From the NCBI GenBank assembly GCA_038496675.1, contig CM076666.1, positions 14,134,029 through 14,198,028 of the forward strand: 64,000 nt of DNA. The letters run 5' to 3'. How positions within the stretch are numbered: the stretch's first letter is position 1; each line of letters opens with the position of its first letter. The position numbers and the translations under genes are program-made. The notes beneath the pieces are model-generated. The model was not told the DNA's origin and searched no databases. It saw nothing but the letters and a program-made list of their open reading frames with translations. The stretch is from Rachycentron canadum. Lineage: Eukaryota > Chordata > Actinopteri > Carangiformes > Rachycentridae. Positions 53,151 through 63,082 of this stretch are shown piece by piece.

Positions 53151-55179
53151 TCTGGTCACTGTTTCTGAGGTCTGCACTAGAACCTGCTGCAGACTTTGTT
53201 TAAAAGCAATTTAAGGTCATAATGTTCTTTATAGGGTCAGACTTATAAGGTCAGATTCTTTAATATATTTCTGAAGTCACCACTTCAATTATTATCATAT
53301 ATATACATTTATTCATATATGCTAATACTGTGTATTTGACAGAACACTGACAGCGCAGTATTTCAGCTTGCTTCAGTGTGATAAACATACAGAGACACTT
53401 AGAACGTATTACTCAATGGAAGTCACCTATCACAAGTGCAAGTTCAGACAAAATGAGGTTATCTAATAGGAAGAAACTTACAGTGAGACGATTTCTCCCT
53501 TCATTTGTTGTCAGTGATGCATCAAGTCATCAGGTCACTGTTGAGGCTGAAGCACAAAAAGCTGCATCATTCATCTCTCATGACTGTTGGTTTATTACAA
53601 ACATGGGACATAAGTAAGTCAGACAGACACTACATTAACAAAGGACAGGGTTTTTAAAGGAGGAAGTTGGGGATGGTTTGGGTTTAGTAGCTTATTGGAC
53701 AGACTGTTTTTGGCATAGCCAGTGTAGATGAGAAAACATGTATGTACCATAGAAATACAGTAGATAAATAAACTGGAAAAAACAACAACAAAGATGGGTA
53801 AATCTTTGTTGTTGTGGCTCATGCATCACCATGACCATCTTTATTATCATTTAGGATATTGGTGCTAATATTGTTATCAAAGAAGAGAAGATTCTGTGCA
53901 TGTGTTTTTAGTAAGTGTATGCTTGGATCCACTGGGATGATGACTGGTAATTAACAACTGTTGATAATTGTACAACAATTTGGAAATGTGAGCAATAGTT
54001 TCAGACATTGACACCAATAACCATGCAGGATCACAATAATAAAATGATTCTGGTAAGCCATCAGACACATGCACACTGTGTACTACAGGATGTTGAGGTT
54101 GACTGACACACCTGTGGCTGAGATACTCGGTTTAGTTTAGCTGCGCCTGTCTTCATTTAGACACCACAATCAGGTCAGTTTAGCATGCAACTGTGGTTTC
54201 AACCCCTGCAAGCTCTTATGTATCTGAGCCCATCCTAAACCACAGATAGGATGCTAAGTGAAAGAGCAAAAGCACAAGGCTCTATCTGTAACTCATGTCT
54301 GCTTTTTATTATTCACTGGTGTCCTGGTAGTTTCAGTATGGAGCTTCTATTTGTGACATTTTTTTTCATATTTTCTATGTAAACCACAAAAAAACATACC
54401 ATCATGTCCCAAGATTCAGAGCCGAGTTTTCAACAGGTGGCAGGCAGCTGACGTGCTTAAGAAATGACATGCATTGGAAGAATTAATTTTCAGAAATGTC
54501 AAACAGCAATTTCAATCATATTTTTACTGGATAGAAAATACAAAGCAAAGTATACAGTGACTACACACATTGTAGACCTTGGATACTGATATATATTTTG
54601 GAAAATTAATGGATAAAATATGTGCTACTGTCTGAAAAACTACAAGGAAGTATATGATGGGATCTTTACAACAAGGGGAAAATCTTATTTTTTTTATTTC
54701 TGTCATTATGTTTTCTTTGTGGATATAAACAAATCTTGAACATTTCTCTGATTTCTGTGGAGACATATTGCAAAATGGCATGTGCTGTGTTATTATTTGA
54801 ATGCATCTCGCAAGGCACTTTGAATATATATGAAATTTTAGATACAAATAAATCTGCCTTGGGCAATGTTCAACAATCACAATGCTGTTTATGAATTTCA
54901 ACAAAGGTTTATTTTTGTTGCTGTTTGCATACACCATAGATGGTTAGAGCTGTGTTACACACCACTGACAGCCAAATTATTTCAAATAGACTAGAAGAGT
55001 TACATACACGCATAGGAAGACAAGACATGATGAAACGGAAACATGGAAAGAACACGAACACAGGAGGACATAGAGGGAAAGACAGATGAAGGAGGGAAAA
55101 GAAGGTGGGTGAAGAAGAGAAGGTCACAAAAAAAGGTGAAGATTATCTAAGTTTGACTCATATCATCCCTTAAACCTAC
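53151..55179. other. no gene seen
   Basis: AT-rich DNA. The 137-residue minus ORF at 54524-54937 is composed of low-information AT-rich codons and has no recognised domain. Confidence 0.65.
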
Positions 55180-55628
55180 GTAAATTGTTGCCTATATATA
55201 AGTAAACTGTTATAGCACTATGATAGTGTCCTATAGTGCAGTTTATTGAGTACCCTTGGTTAAGGTTTATTAAGTTGTAACTTGGCTTTATTAATGGTTG
55301 ATGATGAATCATTAACAAATGCTTCATAGATGCTTTACACTTTATAGCTGTTATAAGCATTTAATAGGAAAAAGTTCTGTGTTGCCAGTTTGTAAAAATT
55401 CCCTATTTAGTTAACATTTTTCCACATATTTCAAGAAAAAGGGCTGCAGTCAACTGGGACCAAAATCTATTTATTAACACTTGAGCTCAACAGTATTTAT
55501 CAATCATTCATTTGTATTGATAACTGGTACTGTTCTCTAATAAGGCAGTTCTTGTACCTTGATGGCTTTAAATGGTTAATAAACCGTTCAGCAATGCTTT
55601 ATATTAGTTATAAGCTGTTAATAAGTTT
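55180..55628. repeat. TTAATAAA-rich stretch, possible decayed DNA element
   Basis: The stretch is rich in motifs such as 'ggtttattaag', 'attaatggttga', 'ggttaataaacc' and 'gctgttataagc' in both orientations, a style common in non-autonomous DNA transposons of fish. I could not define its ends or family. It adjoins the truncated end of the Tc1 remnant, so an insertion or deletion junction may lie near 55625. Confidence 0.3.
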
Positions 55629-56014
55629 TTGTTGGCTGATTTCCCTTCGAGAGTGGCCTTGCTGATGGAAAGTTATGATTTTATGTCTGTCAAATTCTGT
55701 GATCATTGGCATTTTGAAAGGAACGATGTGATTGAAAGTCGGTCTTATAAATATTAACAAGCTTCCAATATAGAGACAAATAAAGGTGTTAGCAATGATA
55801 TGAGTTATGGCTCCAATCCCTTTAGGTTTAAGAGCTTGGTCCCTGCTATTGCTCAAGTGTAAGGGGAGGTCACACTACATACTTGCGTACACACTTCCTG
55901 TATTTTCTGATTGTATTCTAATAAAGAGACTGAGAAATAATTATATAAGGTCATTATAGCATTGATAAAACAACAAATCTAATGGTGGCTTAAGGCTTTT
56001 GCACAGTACTGTAT
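55629..56014 (-). mobile_element. Tc1-like transposon remnant, 5' end
   Basis: Two pieces are in the right order and spacing for a Tc1/mariner element on the minus strand. First, 55984-56013 reads, on the minus strand, as the outer terminal inverted repeat typical of fish Tc1 elements, starting TACAGTACTGTGCAAAAG. Second, about 270 bases inward, an ATG at 55712 opens a peptide MPMITEFDRHKIITFHQQG followed by HSRREISQQ. This resembles the N-terminal helix-turn-helix of Tc1-like transposases. Homology stops near 55629, and the catalytic DDE region and the second terminal repeat are absent. It is a dead, truncated copy. A TG repeat starts right at the outer end of the terminal repeat. Confidence 0.7.
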
Positions 56015-56036
56015 ATGTGTGTGTGTGTGTATATAT
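56015..56036. repeat. (TG)n(TA)n at the Tc1 terminus
   Basis: A short TG run passes into TA directly outside the Tc1 terminal repeat. Confidence 0.8.
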
Positions 56037-56224
56037 AACGGCCTGCTGTGCTGCTGTAGTTCACATCTCGCTGCACTGTTATCTTACATAATTACACTGT
56101 CACTAATTGGTGGTTCGGCCGCAGATGCGTTCAGCCGACTGATGATTGTAAAGAGCCTGCACCTACACGCTGCTGTGGGCAACCCACGAGCACACAGAGA
56201 GCTACGTAATCCTTGTGTGTCTCT

Positions 56225-56228
<4 letters not shown>

Positions 56229-56260
<32 letters not shown>
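56229..56260. repeat. (GT)16 microsatellite in the snca promoter
   Basis: A perfect run of 16 GT units preceded by TCTC. It lies about 335 bases upstream of the exon 1 donor. Alternating purine-pyrimidine runs of this length can adopt Z-DNA. Confidence 0.95.
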
Positions 56261-56261
<1 letters not shown>

Positions 56262-56262
56262 G

Positions 56263-56595
56263 CAGACAGACCGACAGTCAGCGGAGCATCTCCTCTCTCG
56301 CATCAGCATCACGGGCTTTAATCGCTCTTTCTCCATCGCCGAGCCGTGGGAGGCGCCTCCTGTCAAACCTGTGGAGCTTCTGTGTGTCTGTCTCTCTCCG
56401 TCTGTGTCCGTCTGTCTGTTTAGCAGACAATACTACACGCACACACACACACAGACACACAGACACACACACACACACGCCCTTAGTAGTAGTTTGGAGA
56501 CAATAAGCCGGTCCGACTGCTCTTTGGGGGGAATCTCCGCTGTCATCCCGGAAGACTCATCACAATCTCGCCTCAAAGGAAGTTGAAGCAAACAG
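56263..56595 (+). promoter_or_regulatory. snca: snca promoter-proximal region and non-coding exon 1
   Basis: This CpG-richer stretch contrasts with the AT-rich flanks. It ends in a good donor, AACAG followed by GTGCGT at 56596, about 0.5 kb upstream of the start codon. Vertebrate snca has a non-coding first exon followed by a short intron, so the most likely exon 1 lies between the interrupted CA repeat (ending 56478) and this donor, roughly 56480-56595. No ATG occurs in that stretch. No TATA box is obvious, as is usual for this gene. The transcription start is not determinable from sequence. The exon assignment is inferred from position and splice signal only. Confidence 0.6.
56437..56478. 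repeat. interrupted (CA)n in the snca promoter
   Basis: CA repeats broken by two CAGA steps, complementary in sequence to the GT run 180 bases upstream. Confidence 0.9.
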
Positions 56596-56922
56596 GTGCG
56601 TGGATCACGGCTCCTTCATTTCTTCTTTTCTTTCTACTTAGAGCTAATATTTCTTTTTTTTTTTTTTAAATCCTCTTCCTTAGTATATCAGCTGTTACGT
56701 GATTTGATTCTCTCTATCACACTGCAATACAAATAGATGCGTTTCCTCCTTTTATTTATTTTTTTTTTTATTATTTGAAATTGATAGTAAATCCATTCAT
56801 GGTTTCTCAGCTGGGCTGTAACCGATTCCTACAGGTGGGATTTTCAGCAGCAGCTTGTATCAGCAGCACATATTTCACACGGTGATATTGTCTTGACAAA
56901 CCTGTCAGAGAGAGAGAGAGAA

Positions 56923-56961
<39 letters not shown>

Positions 56962-57107
56962 GGCGGTGGCATCGTTTTTGTGTGTCTTGTCACTCGTTTT
57001 AACGCCGTGTGCTTGACTTCACCCGGGAGCGCCCGTGTCTCACTGCGCCCTGTTTGCACATCCACACAGCTGCGTGTGCGGGTTTTCTGGGAGCCAGTCA
57101 AGCAGCC
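56596..57107 (+). other. snca intron 1 (probable) with AG tract
   Basis: This is the probable first intron between the exon 1 donor (56596) and the exon carrying the ATG. It holds poly-T runs (about 56652-56667 and 56757-56769) and a near-continuous (AG)n tract at 56906-56958. CpG density rises again over the last 100 bases. The exact 3' end is uncertain because AGs at 57069, 57093 and 57097 are all usable. Confidence 0.55.
56906..56958. repeat. (AG)n tract in snca intron 1
   Basis: A nearly pure AG run, broken only by AAAG steps. It is a homopurine tract that could form triplex DNA. Confidence 0.95.
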
Positions 57108-57228
57108 ATGGACGCGTTCATGAAGGGTTTCTCCAAAGCCAAGGATGGGGTCGTGGCAGCGGCGGAGAAGACCAAGCAGGGAGTGACTGGAGCGGCTGAG
57201 ATGACGAAAGATGGGGTTATGTTTGTAG
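57108..57228 (+). CDS. snca: snca, first coding exon (residues 1-40 plus one base)
   Basis: This exon encodes the amphipathic, lipid-binding N-terminus of alpha-synuclein, a small presynaptic protein that becomes helical on acidic synaptic-vesicle membranes. Translation from the ATG at 57108 begins MDAFMKGFSKAKDG and contains KTKEGV-type repeats at about residues 10 (KAKDGV), 21 (KTKQGV) and 32 (MTKDGV). The ATG has G at -3 and G at +4, a good initiation context. The exon ends GTA-G before the donor GTGGGT at 57229, giving 121 coding nucleotides, the same count and phase as the human exon. Likely acceptors just upstream are the AGs at 57069, 57093 or 57097; I could not choose between them. 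Compared with human, Lys32 is Met and residue 3 is Ala. The frame joins the next two exons, and the NAC region in the last one identifies the alpha paralogue. Confidence 0.96.
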
Positions 57229-57374
57229 GTGGGTGCTGAGAATTCATTTGACTGATGGTCATTTTACTCTTCAATGGGACAGAAGGCTTTGAAAAGTTGT
57301 ATTATTATCATCATCATTATTATTAATATCTTCCTATTTTTGACTAATTAAGCTTCACCTGCCTTTCCTTTCAG

Positions 57375-57404
57375 GTACCAAAACAAAGGATGGAGTCACA
57401 ACAG
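57375..57404 (+). CDS. snca: snca, second coding exon (residues 41-51, shortened)
   Basis: This micro-exon lies between a strong acceptor (pyrimidine tract ending tttcag at 57374) and a donor GTACAT at 57405. With the G carried over from the previous exon it reads G-T-K-T-K-D-G-V-T-T and ends with the first base of Val51. It carries the fourth KTKEGV-like repeat, KTKDGV. The exon is 30 nt long. The human equivalent is 42 nt, so four codons at its 3' end are missing, matching human residues 51-54 (Gly-Val-Ala-Thr). Human positions 46 and 50 read Asp and Thr here. Both splice phases are unchanged, so the reading frame is kept. The preceding intron is only 146 nt (57229-57374). Confidence 0.93.
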
Positions 57405-58715
57405 GTACATACATAGAGTAATGCATCTGTTCCTTTCCCTTGTTGCTCTGAAAAACAATCAATCAGGCCATCAATTTACACATTTTGCAACCAGCCCATC
57501 TTGAAGGAGGCTTAGGCAAGTAGATCTTTGGCATAAAGGGAAAAGGAGCATAATCTCGCTAGATCCTCTGGTGGTCAATAAGAGAGATGTACTGTAACTC
57601 CGCAGGTGAGTAAGTGGCATATTTCACTGACTGACTCAACACAACCAGCCACACTCCCAGTGGGCCATGCACGCAGGCCTTGCCATTTCTCACAGCTACA
57701 TAACAAGCAGAGGAGCTGGGGGAGACCGCCTGCTTCAGGCATTCAGGGAAATGGCTGTGCATTGTTGGCGATACGTTACTGGAAGTATTGTTAGTGTTTT
57801 GGAAGCTGGGATTGTAAGAGAAACACATCATGGCAAAATGCTTTACAAAGGTCTCTAAATAAGGAAGTAGAGATGATCATTTCTCTCAGTGGGGCCAGGA
57901 AGTTCAACTGTTCAACAAACGACCGATAGGCCTTATGAAATTGGCAATAATTTGGATAATTAATCCAATATTTAAAGAAAAAAGGAAAGATTAGAGAAAA
58001 TCTATGAATTAAGATTATTTTAGGCCCTGGTATCCAAGTTGGGAATCACTGGTGTAAAAAAACACCTACACAAGACATCAAAACAGCAGCCAAATACAGC
58101 ACTTGTAAAGGGAAAATGCATATGTGAAGAATATCACTGTTATTGATATTTTTAGCCTTAATCTAACAAGGACTTGATACTAATTTTTAAAATCTTCACA
58201 ACATAGCTGTTAAACAAAAGTTGAAACAAATGTGAAACTAGATGCATTGCTATGCAAAACCAAAAATGACCCAGCGTTGCAATGTTCAGATAATAAAAGG
58301 TGGGGTGAAACTGAGAGTAGAAGGGTTTTGAAAGGAAATTGCCTCCAGGCTGTTCCTGAGGTCTTCCAGTTTACAAAAGGATGTTGGGTAATGATCTTTT
58401 AAATAGTACTGTAGGGCGTCTCAAGGCAAAGTATCTGACAACACATAACTCAGCAGAGCCTCCACCTTATTTGCCAACACCTCTGCATGTTTCATGTAGA
58501 TTTATTTCAATTCTACATTAAGATAAAACCTTATCAAGTCAGAGTAATAGTAAGTCACAACACTTTCCTTCAGATCACAAAGCTTTGAAATCCAGTATTG
58601 TGAGATCTGTCATGTTTATCTTTTGATACAAGCCACTCCTCACAGGTATTGCAACTCTATAGGGAGACACCCTCCTGAAATGCCCTCCCCCTCTCTCCTT
58701 CTTTTGTCCCTTCAG
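57405..58715 (+). other. snca intron 3
   Basis: This 1311-nt intron runs from the donor GTACAT to an acceptor with a long pyrimidine tract. I saw no exon, repeat family or RNA gene in it. Short ORFs on both strands around 57560-57860 have no recognisable domain and no matching splice signals. Confidence 0.8.
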
Positions 58716-58858
58716 TTGCAGGTAAAACTGTGTCTGGAGTGTCTCAGGTGGGGGGAGCGGTGGTTACTGGAGTTACAGCCGTGGCCCAGAAAACTGTGGA
58801 GGGCGCAGGCAACATTGTGGCTGCCACTGGATTGGTCAAGAAGGATCCAGCCAAACAA
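58716..58858 (+). CDS. snca: snca, third coding exon (NAC core, residues 51-98)
   Basis: This exon encodes the non-amyloid-component (NAC) region, the hydrophobic stretch needed for amyloid fibril formation. It starts after a long pyrimidine tract and ttcag (58711-58715) and ends before the consensus donor GTAAGA at 58859. It is exactly 143 nt, as in human, and ends in phase 0. The peptide runs VAGKTVSGVSQVGG, then GAVVTGVTAVAQKTVEGAG, then NIVAATGLVKKDPAKQ. Residues 63-82 match human alpha-synuclein 67-86 one for one. Beta-synuclein lacks most of this core and gamma diverges there, so the paralogue call is firm. Differences from human are Asn for Ser87, Val for Ala89 and Leu for Phe94. The fifth repeat is KTVSGV rather than KTKEQV, losing one lysine and one acidic residue. 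The acidic C-terminal exons are not in the window. Confidence 0.97.
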
Positions 58859-59274
58859 GTAAGACAGATGATTTTGATTTTAATCTGAACCAAAAATGAA
58901 ATGAATTGAAATGCATATGTATCATTAGTATTTATACTTGACTTGAAATTTTGTTAGTTATAATTAGGATTTAATTAGCATTTTTTACGCTGTGATAACA
59001 CCCAATATTATAGTGTTCACCAGGCTTTGGCTCTTAAAATGACAATGTGTACTGATAAAGTGTACAATATCTTTGTGGGCTGGTGGGTTTGGTGGGCTGA
59101 ATTTGTAAGCCATTGCTAAGGTGATGTAACTGATTCGTATGTTATTCTGATGGTACTGAATTGTGTGTTTAAAATGATTTTGCATTCACGCAACGTCAGG
59201 AGAATGGCAAGAACAGACATTATCCCGTTATTGTGCTACGTATTTAAGATGAAACATCTGACACAACATATGCT

Positions 59275-59450
59275 TGGGTCTTTGGCCCAACTCTGGCCCA
59301 TTTAGGTCCACATCTGGGTTAATTCTGGCTGTTATTCTCCAGTGTTGGCTGCCAGCCAGTCAGAATTTGTCCAGATGTGGTAGTATCTGAAAGTCATGCT
59401 GTATGTGGACCGGACTTGGACCGAGAAACCAGGCATATATTGAGCCAGAA
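59275..59450. repeat. diverged 'tctggccca / agatctgg' repeat
   Basis: Repeated short units 'ggcccaactctggcccat', 'ccacatctgggttaattctg', 'tgtccagatgtggtag' and 'tgtggaccggacttggacc' are imperfect direct and inverted copies of one motif. The pattern matches a fish repeat built of such units. Confidence 0.45.
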
Positions 59451-61490
59451 GAAGGAAATAGGCCTATGTGACAAGTATTAGCCGGAATAATTTTGCTATC
59501 TATCTCCTACAAAATTAGCTAAATGGACTATGTTAGTGTTAATATCGGATTTTATTTTGAATTAACGGTCGTCTGTTGACATCTCTGTAGTTCTTTTCAC
59601 CAACCGGGAGATATCATTGGTGTCAGAAATTTCTGTTATGGGTTACTTGTGACTACTTGTCGCTGTTAATTCTGACAATATTGACATTTGTCATCACCAC
59701 ATCTAGAGCCATGAAAGGGAGATTGTGAATGCTAGCTAGCCCACCTACAGTGTGGGAGGAACACAACACCAAGTTTGCAGGAGCTGACAATGACTCAGCG
59801 GGTGTTAAAAATAACTTGGAATAATTTGGGAATCAGTGCTAATATTAGCATCTTGCATCACATATTTGTAGGCTATACAGGCCTATGATGTGACCCTGTT
59901 AGTAGGGCAGCATGAAAATTGACATTGTATTTGGCCATCGTGCTAGCAAAGCCATATATCGGCCAACTGGGAAACACTCGCCCAAAGGCTTGATGCTTAG
60001 ACATTTTTTGCCACAAATGTGTTGATAAAACCATTTTATCTTGTTTAAAACTATCAGTTCAGCTTTATGCGACTACTCCTAATCAATGCTTACACTTCTG
60101 CACAGACCTATCAATACACCGTTAAACACACCTTTGGAAACGGCAGCACAGCACATGCCTCCATTTTACGCCACTGGCTGCGAGTTATAACTCTTCATGG
60201 TGTCAAAATGGCCTCCTGACCTTGAGTCATTTGTCATCACTTCTCATATCTGCTGTGTGTCTTTCATCTCTGAAATGAAAGCCGTTACATATTGTTAGCT
60301 TTTCCTGCATTGTTCATCAGTCAGTCTGGCCTTCATTTGTCCAAAGGAGGAGGCAAAGTCAGTTCACCATAGAAAACAATTTACTGCTGCGACACACACA
60401 CACAAATATGAAAAATGATTCTTCTTTCCCCTTTTCATTTGGTTCTTTTAGTCTATATTTTGTTGTCAGTGTCTTTCTAGTTCACTCTGTTCTTGCCTTT
60501 AGCTGTAGATTTCATGTAGATTTTTGTTGTTACAGTCAGGGTCATGTGTTCTGGAAATTTGGAGTTTAAGCAATGGGCAAAAAAAAAAAAAAAATCAAGA
60601 TTAGATTAGTTACAATGTTATTTTTATGGCTGTTAAAATGTATTATTGTATATTTAGCTATAGATTAAAAGAAATTAAAATTAAGAAATTAAAGAGCAAT
60701 TCGTATGTTAATATCCTGTGGAGAACATTTTCACATGTGAACAACTGACATATTGGTTCATGTGGTTTTCAGATATTTCTTTTTTTGTCTTGTTTTCTTG
60801 TCTAATTTTCTTTAATCAAGTCAATAAAATGCTAAACAACATGAAATTAAGTGCCAGGCGTAAATGTAACAGTTTTTAATCCCACAAAAAATGTCAGAAG
60901 TTGGATCACTATGTTTTCTCAAGTAGGTCTCTTCTGTTTGGATCTAATGCATGCATACTTGGTGATGATACACCATACACGCTCTTCACACTCACTACAC
61001 AAGGTACTGACGAGGAAGAAGGAAATGTGGTTAGGGTTATATTCACATCATGAGGAAAAATGTATTCAGCACTTATTCTGTTGCGTGTCTTGTTCTTTTG
61101 TGTTGTCTGTTTACAAGAAAACCTTGTGTGTAATTACAACTTCCAACATGATGGGCCACATGCTAATGCTCCATTTTATTTAATGGGATATCACAATCTT
61201 TCATTTGTCGTCAAACTATAACAGCTACACCTCCCTGTATGTCCTGTCCTGACACACATCTGTATTAATAAGGTGTTAAAATTGCATTTAATTCTGAGGG
61301 GAGGACTAAATTTGCCTGTAATTACCCTCTTCTCTCATAACATAACTGTGAGAAGCAGGAAATGATAAGCCAATCAAATATTTCCCAGGGCAACGCAAAA
61401 GCACTTTGTTGAATGTTTGTTGTGATGCTCAAACTCAGGTTCCTTAATTAGGGCTGAAACACAGGGGAATCCATACCCCCCCCCCCCCCC

Positions 61491-61878
61491 NNNNNNNNNN
61501 NNNNNNNNNNNNNNNNNNNNNNNNNNNNNNNNNNNNNNNNNNNNNNNNNNNNNNNNNNNNNNNNNNNNNNNNNNNNNNNNNNNNNNNNNNNNNNNNNNNN
61601 NNNNNNNNNNNNNNNNNNNNNNNNNNNNNNNNNNNNNNNNNNNNNNNNNNNNNNNNNNNNNNNNNNNNNNNNNNNNNNNNNNNNNNNNNNNNNNNNNNNN
61701 NNNNNNNNNNNNNNNNNNNNNNNNNNNNNNNNNNNNNNNNNNNNNNNNNNNNNNNNNNNNNNNNNNNNNNNNNNNNNNNNNNNNNNNNNNNNNNNNNNNN
61801 NNNNNNNNNNNNNNNNNNNNNNNNNNNNNNNNNNNNNNNNNNNNNNNNNNNNNNNNNNNNNNNNNNNNNNNNNNNNNN
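61491..61878. other. assembly gap (388 N)
   Basis: Unknown bases lie between a run of 15 C (61476-61490) and a CA repeat (from about 61883). Low-complexity DNA on both sides probably caused the break. The ORFs drawn across it are artefacts. Confidence 1.
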
Positions 61879-62514
61879 CCTTCACACACACACACACAGC
61901 TCTGTTTAATTGGCTGTGATTAGTGAAAAGTGCAATATAAAAAGATAAGATACCAAAGAAATTATCGAGTTATTTTCCTGCCAGTGGCAACAAATGACAC
62001 CGAAACAAAATGCATCTTTCACTGAAGCAATCAACAAATTTTCTCCCCCACTGTTCTCATCTTTTATGTGCATTTGATTTCATTATCAAAAGGTGGTATT
62101 TTGCCACAACTATCCAATCAAATCCTTTCATCTTTAGTTGCAGTCGTGTTATTACAGCAGCTAGATCACTAATCGGGAGGGATAAAATAGTGATGGAGCT
62201 CTACCTGGAATGTGACCAGCCTCATTACGAGGAACAGCGACAAGCCATAAGCAGAGCAGACAACCAGATGGACAAACAGAGTTTGTGGACTGCCTGATGG
62301 AAAGATGGTGGACTGACTGATAGAGGAATAAACACACAGATTTGAAATCAAGTAAATCTTGATATCCTCAGCAATTAATTGACATGCAGACGGCAGCAGA
62401 TTGTCCTCATTTAACTATCATTCCCATGCGGCTCAGCCATTAAACGTCATTAATATTGATTTTGTTTAAAAATTGATGCCAGGTTGAGAGAGCCCATCAA
62501 AGATTGTCATCTGT

Positions 62515-62515
<1 letters not shown>

Positions 62516-62563
<48 letters not shown>
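62516..62563. repeat. (AC)24 microsatellite
   Basis: The longest perfect dinucleotide run in the window, within snca intron 4. Confidence 0.95.
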
Positions 62564-62565
<2 letters not shown>

Positions 62566-63048
62566 CAGCAAACAGAGGATAGTGGCATGCTGAGTCTTGA
62601 TTAATCTCTTCATCTGGTCGTTTCACCAATTCATCAGCTGCTGGTGACTCATATCAGGAGACACAAATGCCAGGAAGGTAGAAGGAGAGTGAAATGACAA
62701 TGAGACAACGGAGCAGACAGAGTGGTGGACAGCAGAGGAGGATACATGGCAGAAAAAAGAAAATAGTCTCAACAAACATGTCTCATTGCTCAGATCTTTT
62801 CGGCGACATGCAATAAAAGAGGCCACTGTATTTCACATCCCCCAGGAAGAGATTTCTGCTTGAAAATTGTCCTGAAGCAACACACAGTAACTGTAGGTGA
62901 GGTATTGCTTTGATTTTGCTTTGGAAGGTTAAGGTTTGTAGAGACTTTTCAGTTTTGATTTGTGACTGAACAAATCTTTAATGTTTGGCCAAAGTTTAAT
63001 CTGACCACAGTGAATAGAAAAGGCATTGTTTATTGGCAGACTGCTGTC

Positions 63049-63050
<2 letters not shown>

Positions 63051-63080
<30 letters not shown>
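63051..63080. repeat. (TG)15 microsatellite
   Basis: Perfect TG run within snca intron 4. Confidence 0.95.

Positions 63081-63082
<2 letters not shown>

Noticed and set aside
54524..54937. 137-residue minus-strand ORF, one of the longest in the window
   Set aside because: AT-rich codon composition rich in Ile, Lys, Tyr and Cys, with no recognised family. Length alone is not evidence here.
56213..56586. Overlapping + ORFs across the snca promoter
   Set aside because: Their residues come from the TG and CA repeats (Cys/Val and Thr/His runs). The region fits promoter and exon 1 better.
57108..58858. Assignment as beta- or gamma-synuclein
   Set aside because: Beta lacks most of the NAC core that is present here. 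Gamma differs across the same stretch, which here matches alpha exactly for 20 residues.
61374..61897. 173- and 149-residue ORFs over 61374-61897
   Set aside because: They run through the N gap; the bases are unknown and the translation is meaningless.
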